From assembly GCA_039566865.1 (NCBI GenBank), contig CM076948.1, positions 17,309,001 through 17,373,000 on the forward strand: a stretch of 64,000 bases of DNA. The letters run 5' to 3'. The notes under the pieces were generated by a model, which had not been told where the DNA came from, did not search any database, and worked only from the letters and a program-made list of their open reading frames with translations. Made by a program: the position numbers and the translations under genes. Each line of letters starts with the position of its first letter. Position 1 is the first letter of the stretch. Shown piece after piece: positions 56,335 to 64,000 of the stretch. This DNA is from Aurelia coerulea (Eukaryota; Cnidaria; Scyphozoa; Semaeostomeae; Ulmaridae).

Positions 56335-56689
56335 TAGTTGCTGATTTATGCAGCAAGAAAGCCAAAATTATTGGCTGCCTCAAAACCAGAGGATTCATAA
56401 TTCTCCATTGCATTAAAATCAACGAAATTGATTGAAAAACATACCTAGCCCTGTTTTCTGATGTTTATAAGTGAGACAGATAGTCATACATTGAATTTTG
56501 TGACAACCAAGAATATTGGGCATAGCTAGGGTTGCTAGGAATGGAAATGTGCAACACAAGTGCTTCAGGCCATGTCATGCGTCCATTTTTTTTCTGTAAT
56601 TTATTTTGAGTGGGCAGGAAGTATTTCTTGCTACTTAAAGCTAATTTAAGCCCACTGTGCATGCCGCATCCAGGCACGGAACCCCTAGA

Positions 56690-56833
56690 TTAACGTCCCT
56701 TCCGAAGGACGGCGAGGTGAGTTGCGAAGTCAAGCCTCCGAGGTCACCCATCCGGAGTTTGACCTCACTCGACCGAGCTTAACTTCAGTCTCCTGACGGA
56801 AACTGATTAAGCCGCTCGGCCACTCACCCCGTC
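56690..56833 (-). repeat. tRNA-derived SINE-like sequence
   Basis: The minus strand starts GGGGTGAGTGGCCGAGCGG. It has an A box (TGGCCGAGCGG, complement of 56812-56822) and a B-box-like AGGTCAAACTCC (complement of 56754-56765) 46 bp apart, then GGATGGGTGACC, which resembles a 5S box C. Likely pol III-transcribed SINE head. Not a foldable functional tRNA. Lies within the level 3 element. Confidence 0.5.
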
Positions 56834-57961
56834 CATCAGATATTTTGCTTCTCAAAAGTGATAAAGTCACTTTAAACCATCAATATTGCGTTCAGCATGC
56901 TGCTTGGTCGATATTCTTGAAGAATATGGTCATTAATCATTCCCAAATGCGTTTCGGGGCATAACTGTAAAGTTTAAGTTTATTTTATGTTAAAATTCAA
57001 GCTATAAGGTTAAGTACGGAGATTAAATCCTCTGGTTTTGAAGCAACAAGTGATTGTGACTTTCTTTCTCAATAGATCAGCAACCACTTGTCAAATTTAC
57101 ACAAACTCGGTGCCAAACTCTAAGTTAAAATCTCTCCTATTCACAAATCTGAAAAACAGGAAAGTTAGATTTATGGGCTCCTTCGCAGTAGCCATTCAAA
57201 TGGCGCACATGTTTTTTGGGACACCCTGTATACCTTTAAAAATTTACAATACATTCTACAGATTACTCTACCTTCGAACTACTTAACAATACTACAAGAA
57301 CTATACCATGAGGAACAATAGACTATGTCTACCCCATGGCGTCAAATAAAAAGTAAGAATTAAACTACATACAATTTTACATAAATGCTACAGACATAAA
57401 CGATAAATACTTTACTGGAGAATGTCGAACGTTAGATGTCAGGTCGGTGCTGTAGTGACTCAAAAACACGTGAAAAACAAAGAAAAACTCTTTTTTTGGA
57501 GTTTTTATTATCATATCTCACACCTGACATCTAATGGGAGACATGATTTCCAAACAAATGGAAACGTTACTTTAATTAAGAGGCTTGGTGGTTGCATAGT
57601 ATGTTACTAGAATTTGAAATGATATCAGTCAAATCGACCAGTTGTGTGGATGAAGCGTAAAGTCAACTCGAGTATTTTCGTGTTCAAGTCATGAGAAAGG
57701 TCTTTATGACCATAGAATAATAGCTCCGTAAAAGCATCGTTTGAAAGATTGGTGATTTGGACAAATGGCCGTAATAATTCAACAACTCTAGTGAGAAGAT
57801 CTCTACGTGGAACATCAAAAGAGCTAGCTTTATGCTAGCTTCTGGTGCCTACAATTTATTTAGAATCTCAGCAATATGGTTATCTTACAATGGAGCCTTG
57901 TCATTATTTCCTTTTTTGATATTTAATCAAGCGTCGAACAATGTTTTTGGGACACACTGTA

Positions 57962-58149
57962 CAAGTTTTTGTTCATGAAGACTGGACAACTGTTCTGCAG
58001 TGGCAGTCGCATTATTACACTTGCTGAGAAGCAAGTCTTCAGGTTTTATATAAATCGATACTTTTTTGACAGGCTATATCTTTGCACAGAGCCAGTAGAT
58101 CACGGTTAACATGGTTTCATTACCTGAAGGTCCGTTTCATCCAGCATGC
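57962..58149. other. unassigned flank
   Basis: Outside the nest. TTCATCCAGCATGCCTTCCA at about 58131 has an inverted partner at about 58565-58585, so the retrotransposon piece between may sit in a small foldback unit. Confidence 0.35.
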
Positions 58150-58566
58150 CTTCCACGTGTCAAATATGATAATAAGATCAATAATGAATAATAAACAATT
58201 TATTTAAAGTTAGCAAAGACAATAGCGTTAAGCTAATTAAGGCCAACTATACAGAATATGTACAAAAGTCTAATTACAAAAAACCTAGATTTGATCAAAA
58301 AAAATTTCCAATTCACAGCTGGAGTCAAAAGTTTTGATGGACTTAATATTTCTTTTAAAAATCTCCAATGATTGGGACTCTTTGATTTCTCTTAGCAGAG
58401 TCTGCGATAGTTTTTGACCAACAAACCTGATAGTATCAATGCCATATTGATTCGTCCTAGCTCTAGGCAAAACAAGATTGTTATTGCCACGAAGGTTCTC
58501 GTTGGTGGCCTTTGTTGTCCATGCAAATGGCGACAATAAAAGCCAACCAAAACACTGCACGTGCAA
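58150..58566 (-). pseudogene. non-LTR retrotransposon C-terminus, - strand
   Basis: The minus strand reads N-L-R-G-N-N-N-L-V-L-P-R-A-R-T, Y-G-I-D-T-I-R-F-V-G-Q-K-L and S-L-E-I-F-K-R-N-I-K. This is the common C-terminal pattern of CR1/L2-like RT proteins (L-P-R-x-R-T, Y-G-x-x-x-x-x-F-x-G). Only the last 90 codons remain. Confidence 0.65.
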
Positions 58567-58599
58567 GGCATGCTGGATGAATCAGGACCTTTAAGTTAA

Positions 58600-59087
58600 A
58601 GCTAATTTTTTCAGGATGAAGTCATTTCATAATTCAGTCAATAGAATTTTTTATGAATTATATAGCTCATCTATGGCGACTCTGTAAAATTTAGTATCTT
58701 TTCAAGGGACACTTGAAAATAGTTAGACAAAGTACAGTCGAATGCTCGATGACTAAAATGGATTTCGTAAAACAACTGTAGCCACTTACAGCTATGTAAT
58801 ACTTTTACAAAGAAGAAGCAGGCATGGAGAATCTCTACAGATGACTAGTTAAGCACGTTGCGCGCTATCTCGTTTGCAAGTTTATGCAAATTATAGTATG
58901 CTGCGTTCACTTCTGTGTTCAAACGCAACGTTTGCTTTAGATATTTTAATTGCCTTTACCAGGCCTAATCAGTGTTAAAGACCACAATTTGTCGAAGATG
59001 GTTAGAGTATGAAGACAATCAAAAGCATTGTATTATTACGCAACTGCCGTGTGACCAAAACCACTTCACAGCTAGATCGCACATACA
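58600..59087. other. intron sequence, nothing recognisable
   Basis: No supported feature. Confidence 0.5.
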
Positions 59088-59535
59088 GGGTGTCTCAAAA
59101 AGATTGTGCCCCATTTGCCTGAACATGGCATCAAAACGGCAAAGATCCTAGTCAAACTTTTGCATGATGTTGCTCTTCAAATATTCCATTAAAGTTTGCT
59201 ACCATTCTCGTAAAAATCTGTTGAAAAATGATGGAGCTACAACCTTTAGGAGACCAATTTTGCCTGGTGACTGAAACTAGCGGTCGGCCATTTTGTCTTA
59301 CTATTTTGCAGTGATAAATGGCTTTATGGGTGAAATGAAAACAGCAGCCTCCAATGTCATAGCTCTCGTGAAAATTATGATAATGATCACAGATCTAAAC
59401 TATTTCTTACACATCACAGAAACTTTTTCTTACCTCACATGGTGCTATTTATCGCTGCAAAATAGTAAGACAAAATGGCCGACGGCTGGTTTCAGTCATC
59501 AGGCAAATTTGGTCTTCTGAGGGTCATAGCGTCAG
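59088..59535. mobile_element. mariner-like foldback MITE, right end missing
   Basis: Starts CAGGGTGTCTCAAAAAGATT after TA (59086-59087). Inverted blocks lie at about 59255-59325 and 59445-59518 (GACCAATTTTGCCTG..., GCCATTTTGTCTTACTATTT). The right arm stops near 59535 before reaching the expected terminus. The open frame 59293-59520 lies across the palindrome and is not a gene. Confidence 0.6.
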
Positions 59536-59940
59536 AGCTTGGTTTCCTAAAAGCAAATGGTATGAACACAAACAAGTTATCAGCATGTAGCTGAAGGGCT
59601 CAACTATATTTTGAGATGTTGCTTGGTCAGTTTAAGTTATGCCTACTGTCCGAAGAAAAACAGTTTTAAAAATACGGAAATTCATGCATTCCTTGGACTA
59701 TTCCCTCGTTTGCCAGTCCATGTTTTGGAAGATGTGAAAAAATCTAAATTCTAAATTTGTTTTAAAACCCCAACTTTGATTGAGGAACAAAAAAATTCCC
59801 CAGCCGACTAAAAATTCATTGCTACATTGAGTTGTTACAAAATGTTGACTGGAAAAGGACGGCGATTATTTCACTCAAAATGGGGATTGTTGTAAATTTA
59901 TTTTTATTCGATATAATATTATAGCTAATATACACATATA
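59536..59940. other. intron sequence, nothing recognisable
   Basis: No supported feature. Confidence 0.5.
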
Positions 59941-60686
59941 CAGGGTGTCCCAACAATTGTTCGACGTTTGATTAAATGTTGAACATTAACGAAATACTGA
60001 ACGGGCTCCATGGTAAAACAACCATATTGCTGATATTTTAAATTAATTTTAGACACCTTAATCTAGCAAATTGGCTAAATGTTCACAGAGTTACGAGCTT
60101 TTGAAGTTCAAGTTTGTGCGAAAGCTGAAACCAGACGCCCCTAAATTGCATATTTTGTGAAAACAGAATCTCGTTTATTCAAAGCGAATCTAAGGAATTT
60201 CAAAAGCACTTTCGATAAACTAGCTTTTTATAACATTTAATCAAGTTTATGCATGCTTGGAGGAATCCTGTTCAACACGATTTGGAATCGACCCGTCTCT
60301 CATTGATTATGTTTTGTTTCCATGTTTTTAGATACTTGCATTCTTAAGTAAATTTTGGCAACGGTTACAAGAATTGAATATCTTTGGAAGTCCTCTTTGG
60401 TTTGCTCTGATATCGCTGAGAGGTCATACATTAGACAGTCTCCTTTTACCTCGATTTTAGGACTTTTTTGAAAACAAGTCAGTTAGGGGCGTCAGGTCCA
60501 GCTTTCGCACAAATTTGAACTTCAAAAGCTTGTAGCTCCTTGAATTCTTAGCGGATTCACAAAATTCTGGCGTCTAAAATTAATTCAAAATCTTGGGAAC
60601 AAGGTCACGTAAGCAGGAGCCTGTAAATTTTATCGTTGTTTTTAAATATTTAATCAAACGTCGAACAATTTTTCTGGGACACCCTG
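59941..60686. mobile_element. complete palindromic mariner-like MITE (746 bp)
   Basis: CAGGGTGTCCCAACAATTGT at the left and CAGGGTGTCCCAGAAAAATT inward from the right. TA at 59939-59940 and 60687-60688. The arms of about 200 bp share TTCGACGTTTGATTAA, AAGTTCAA and a G-C-G-T-C block. It is the intact relative of the split copy 54155-57959. Confidence 0.82.
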
Positions 60687-61234
60687 TACACATATATACA
60701 ATGTCAACTAATCAAAATCGAGTATGCCTTGTGTAAACAAATCAAATTGTTTCATAAATTATAATGTTAAATACTGACAGGCAGCAGGCAATTGGGAATC
60801 CGGGATTCGAAATTTTCTTGAATCTGGTTTTTCGGATGGTAATCGCTGCTTAAAATGAACATGCTGCATCTCGCATATCAAAGGATAGTCAAGCCTTTCA
60901 AGTAAACTGTGATGCAAAGCATTTTTCAATAACTTTTGATTTCACACAGCTACTTATGATCTAGCTGGTGAAGTTTTTTTTTGTCACCCGGTATCAATTA
61001 CCAAAAGGCTCCATTTGGCGCAACATTTTTAAGATTCATAATGGAACGTGTTCACTTTGTCACAGAAACATTTCTTGGTATGATTTATATCGTGACTTAA
61101 ATAACAGTTTATTTTGCCTCTCGCATTCTAATGCAGAACAGATATTCATGCATTTATTTTGGTGCTTATTGTTAAGTAGTCCTTTAAGGATTTGATTGGA
61201 ATTGTTATAGATTTGCATTTATTTGATATTTTAG
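60687..61234. other. intron sequence, nothing recognisable
   Basis: AT-rich up to the MCM4 acceptor. No feature seen. Confidence 0.5.
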
Positions 61235-61352
61235 GTTCGATTTGATATTTTTGATGTTGGATCCTCAAGATGAGTTGTACGACAGACGCTTAGCATCGCA
61301 TTTAGTGTCGCTTTATCATATTACAGAAAGACAAGCTCAAGAAGAGCACTTG
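61235..61352 (+). CDS. MCM4: MCM4 exon h: arginine finger and C-terminal AAA+ part
   Basis: Acceptor AG at 61233-61234 and donor GTAAGC at 61353. Its first base completes the Arg of the S-R-F-D arginine finger. It then reads [20 protein letters not shown], then [19 protein letters not shown], ending between codons. [20 protein letters not shown] is diagnostic for MCM4. I looked for the following exon (family: x-L-K-D-Y-I-A-Y-A) in 61353-64000 and did not find it, so the last intron exceeds 2.6 kb. Confidence 0.95.
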
Positions 61353-61423
61353 GTAAGCTTCTCATTTCATTCTTTATCAGAAAAACTGGAGGTTATTGAC
61401 AAAAGAGTAAGTTGCATATTTTC

Positions 61424-62133
61424 TAGGGCTGTCCAAATGAAAGATTATAAGTATTCGAATATTCGGTGCTAATTTTACCGAATATTCGGTTATTCAGCAA
61501 ATAGGGGCGCGGCTAGGGCGTGTTTCAAAGAAGTTTGAAATTTCAGTAGTATGGCACAAATCAATCATTGAATGGCAAATTGTCTTATCGCCTTTGGTCT
61601 AGCTACAGTACTACAGCATGCTGCTGGCGGTGTGGGATAACCAAATGAAGCTTGCCTGCATGCATGCAGGCTAAATAAAGCTTGCTACATCACATTATTG
61701 TGCTTCATTTATTCACCCATAAAATAGCAATACAATGGAGTAAAGCAGAGTAATACAACAAGCTAACAATACCTCGTTGTTTTACACAACAATATCCTTG
61801 CCATTGCCCCTTGTTTCGCTATCTGCCTACTGTCTAGACAAGACAATTTGATTAATTCAATCAGTCATAGTATTCGCAATATTCGCTTGTCGTTGTATTC
61901 GGATTGTTCGCTATGTCAACCTATTCGGTATCTTTGACTGATCATTTTGCATTCCAACCAGTCGACTAGTCATACTCTCCGAATAATCGATCTATTCGAC
62001 TGGTCATTCAATCCGAATAATCGCACTATTCGTAGTATTCGGTTGGCAGCGAATAATCGCTTCGCTTCACTGCTATTCGAATAGTGATCAGATAACCGAA
62101 TAGCGATTATTCGACCTTCGGTGGACAGGCCTA
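61424..62133. mobile_element. hAT-like MITE (710 bp) with CGAAT-rich ends
   Basis: TAGGGCTGTCCA at the left and TAGGCCTGTCCACC inward from the right. ATATTTTC at 61416-61423 and 62134-62141 is a perfect 8-bp target duplication, the hAT hallmark. Subterminal zones are packed with CGAATA/TATTCG words (61450-61500 and 61870-62120). It lies 72 bp after the MCM4 donor at 61353. No transposase. Confidence 0.78.
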
Positions 62134-62353
62134 ATATTTTCATCGATTACCCAATTCTACAATGCTTCTTTTCAGCGGAGTTGTTTACATACTTTGATCT
62201 CGAGTGATGTTTGATATTCCCCTTATTTAGCACAATGTCCACTAGTTAAAACTACCATTATTGTTGTTGAAGTTATTCTTTGAATGAAAATTGATAATGA
62301 TATGCGTGCAGAGCATAAAAGTCAAATATTTCAATAGGGCATAGGGAAACCCC

Positions 62354-63091
62354 AATTTAACTCCGTTTAGCCAATGACATCGCCATATGCCGATCACATG
62401 GCTGAACTTAAGTTTTGAGACAATTTTCGAGTACCTTCACCAAATTTAAGAAAAGACGATTTCGGAAAAGATGGCGTCGGGGGGCATTTGACCAAGATGC
62501 ATTGCGTTTAATGATAGAATTTCTATAGAATCAATGTTGATTCCATTATAGAACGCAATGCATCTTGGTCAAATGCCCTCTGACGCCATCTTTTGCGGAA
62601 TCATCTATTGATATTCGACTATTAAAGATACAGGGCTGGTTTTATCACGAATCGATTCTACCGGCCCAACTCCATATTCGTTCTTCTGTAATTGGTTAAA
62701 CTCTCACCAGAGACCGGCCTTGTGTAGAATTTCATTCCTTGCAAACAAATATTTATATGTTTTTCATGGACCTAATTCACGTGTCATGTGAAATTTGAAA
62801 GCTATATCTTTTCTTTAGGTTTCGTGAAAAATTCTTGAACATAGGCCAATTTTCAAAGGAATGAAATTTGATGTAACGCCAATCCCTGATGAGATTTTAA
62901 TCAAATGCAGAAAAGCAGATGTGGAATGGGGCATTTAGAATCAATTCGTGATAAAATCAGCTCTGTATCTTTATTAGTGGGATATTCATTTTGATTTTCA
63001 TGAAGGTACTCAACACGTCGTCTCAAAAACCTTAGTTTCAGTCATGTGATCGGAATACGGCGATTTCGTTGACTGATTAGCGTGAAATTGG
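62354..63091. repeat. nested palindrome / foldback element
   Basis: Outer arms: about 62354-62455 against 63000-63091 (CCAATTTAAC, CCGATCACATG, GAGTACCTTCA blocks). Inner hairpin: about 62462-62530 against 62540-62602, including GCATTTGACCAAGATGCATT and its complement. No clear target duplication. Confidence 0.7.
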
Positions 63092-63389
63092 AAGATTTGT
63101 AGGTTTTTGCAAAGATTTTACTCGTATGCCAGCGTGAGGCCTTGCCAAAATCTGTAACAAAGTGGTCAAGACAGTAGTAAATCTCGACATTCGAGTTGAT
63201 AACTTGTGATCTTCAGCTCATCATCAAAAGATCAAAACAACAACAAGGACAGGGCAAAGTCCAACCTAACCTAACTACTCACTGCGAGGTTAATTAAAGA
63301 TGACAACATTACCACATCCTCCATACTCTTTGTACCTTTGAAAATAAAGCAGAAAGACTTTAGTTCGAGTGCCAAGCTTGCGTTGTTTA

Positions 63390-63480
63390 CAGTAAAACCC
63401 AGCACATAAGAACGTAAGGAAATAAGAACCTGCGTACTGATTTTTGGAAAAAAGACACCCAAGGATAAGAACGAAAAACA
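63390..63480. mobile_element. left end of a pogo-like MITE relative
   Basis: CAGTAAAACCCAGCACATAA after TA, followed by three (A)TAAGAAC motifs. It resembles the CAGTA(A/G)...CCCGCAT...AAGAAAC family but is diverged. No right end was found before 64000. Confidence 0.5.
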
Positions 63481-64000
63481 GACTGATTTCTATCCATGCT
63501 CATATCATATGATACGTCTAAGTAGTTTTTATGAAATTACGCAACACTAGTTTATAGAAAAACACAGCTTTTTTCAAGTTCGAACACCTCAAAATGGTTT
63601 AACGGCAATAAGCAAATAATTTTATTAGTTTATCTAATGTAGTTCATTTTGCCTGCAACATGTTAATATTTCCCCCGACATCTATAATGCAGCCATGCCT
63701 CTCCTAAGTTCATTAAATGCATGTTGTTTTGCTTTGTGGTTATCATTATCATAAGGGTAATTACATATAGCTTCATCAGATGGATGTCAAGTCAGGTTTG
63801 AGAAAACTTCCCAGATTTTTCTTTTCTGCAGCAAGTTATATCAATGCTTTCTGACTGCATGAACTAATTTTTAGCCTTAAAATTTCGTCAAATTCATTTA
63901 CAGAAAGCCATACATTAACATGCCCATCAGACCTTGGTATTTCACCAGACTCATTAGAAAAGAGCTAACGTGATGAAGATTCAAAACACTTGGGACCTTG
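63481..64000. other. intron sequence, nothing recognisable
   Basis: No gene found. AG sites at 63829 and 63903 precede sequences that do not match the next MCM4 segment. Confidence 0.5.

Larger units (their letters stand above)
54803..57228. mobile_element. mariner-like foldback MITE (level 3)
   Basis: CAGGGTGTCCCAAAAAACAT at both ends (right end inverted), with TA at 54801-54802 and 57229-57230. The arms extend about 190-250 bp inward (ATGTGCGC, TTTGAATGGCT, CACCGAGTTT, AAACCAGAGGATT blocks). The left arm is interrupted by the element at 54944-56334; removing it restores a GTTGCTGAT(T/C)TAT match with the right arm. Confidence 0.8.
54791..57832 (-). mobile_element. minus-strand non-LTR retrotransposon 3' end (level 2)
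   Basis: TGCTAGCTTCT at 54780-54790 and 57833-57843 is an 11-bp target duplication. The retrotransposon is seen at 54791-54802 and 57229-57832. It includes the C-terminal codons and the ACTATACCATGAGGAACAAT tract related to the 3' ends at 7547 and 53018. Its left part is interrupted by the element at 54803-57228. 5'-truncated at about 57825. Confidence 0.72.
54155..57959. mobile_element. palindromic mariner-like MITE (level 1 of a five-level nest)
   Basis: CAGGGTGTCCCAAAAA at 54155 pairs with CAGTGTGTCCCAAAAAC inward from 57959, flanked by TA on both sides. The inner sequences (GACGTTTAATTA against GACGCTTGATTA) match the complete sister copy at 59941-60686 through about 200 bp on each side, including the A-C-C-A-G-A-C-G-C-C-C-C-T block. 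It is split at 54790/57833 by a retrotransposon. Confidence 0.75.

Noticed and set aside
56690..56833. A functional tRNA gene on the minus strand
   Set aside because: A and B boxes are recognisable, but the sequence between and around them does not make a cloverleaf with a paired acceptor stem. A SINE head fits better.
59293..59520. 75-codon frame reading M-S-Y-Y-F-A-V-I
   Set aside because: Runs across the two arms of a palindromic MITE; no coding evidence.
63820..63960. Possible next MCM4 exon after AG sites at 63829 and 63903
   Set aside because: Translations in the required phase do not resemble the conserved MCM4 continuation (L-K-D-Y-I region).

Overview
This is a eukaryotic, AT-rich window from an invertebrate animal. 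A cnidarian such as a coral is my best guess (inference), from the mixture of transposon families and the long TE-filled introns. No prokaryotic-style genes are present. The only host gene I can support is MCM4, a subunit of the MCM2-7 replicative helicase, on the + strand. Eight internal coding exons (624-770, 3914-4002, 12368-12470, 22866-22926, 23090-23205, 31549-31642, 46091-46245, 61235-61352) join in one continuous reading frame of about 294 codons. They run from the OB-fold/N-C linker region through Walker A, Walker B, sensor 1 and the arginine finger. The 5' and 3' exons lie outside the window.

Almost everything else is intronic mobile DNA. Intron 1 (771-3913): CA microsatellite, telomere-like G-rich tract, endonuclease half of a non-LTR retrotransposon. 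Intron 2 (4003-12367): a 2.6-kb long-inverted-repeat element with CACAGTG-type termini and 5-bp target duplication, then two 5'-truncated minus-strand retrotransposons. Intron 3 (12471-22865): a foldback element with 9-bp duplication, a second CACAGTG-terminated element, a decayed BEL/Pao LTR retrotransposon carrying a 126-bp-arm hairpin, a pogo-like MITE and a 111-bp tandem repeat. Intron 5 (23206-31548): a retrotransposon tail ending in a (CTGAA)n array, several fragments of restriction-like-endonuclease (R2-type) retrotransposons, and another MITE.

Intron 6 (31643-46090): a non-LTR element interrupted by a TTAA element that itself holds a Harbinger-like element. It is followed by a Penelope-like element whose GIY-YIG nuclease domain is split by a 6.2-kb Mutator-like element with about 460-bp terminal repeats, a 9-bp target duplication and a duplicated right half. 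A large hairpin and another minus-strand retrotransposon with two inserted MITEs come next. Intron 7 (46246-61234): a complete, apparently intact two-ORF non-LTR retrotransposon (46767-53006) with perfect 11-bp target duplications, a poly(A) tail and a 2A ribosome-skipping motif ahead of its endonuclease. It sits inside an older related copy. A five-deep nest of transposons (54155-57959) and a complete palindromic mariner-like MITE follow. The last intron (61353 to the end) has a hAT-like MITE and a nested palindrome.

The exons are precise and open despite this load, so the locus reads as a working MCM4 gene whose introns have repeatedly accepted insertions. Many insertions can be ordered in time because each splits an older element and leaves a readable target-site duplication. 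Exon boundaries rest on GT/AG sites and phase continuity read by eye. Transposon superfamily names rest on termini, target duplications and motif recognition, not on database searches.
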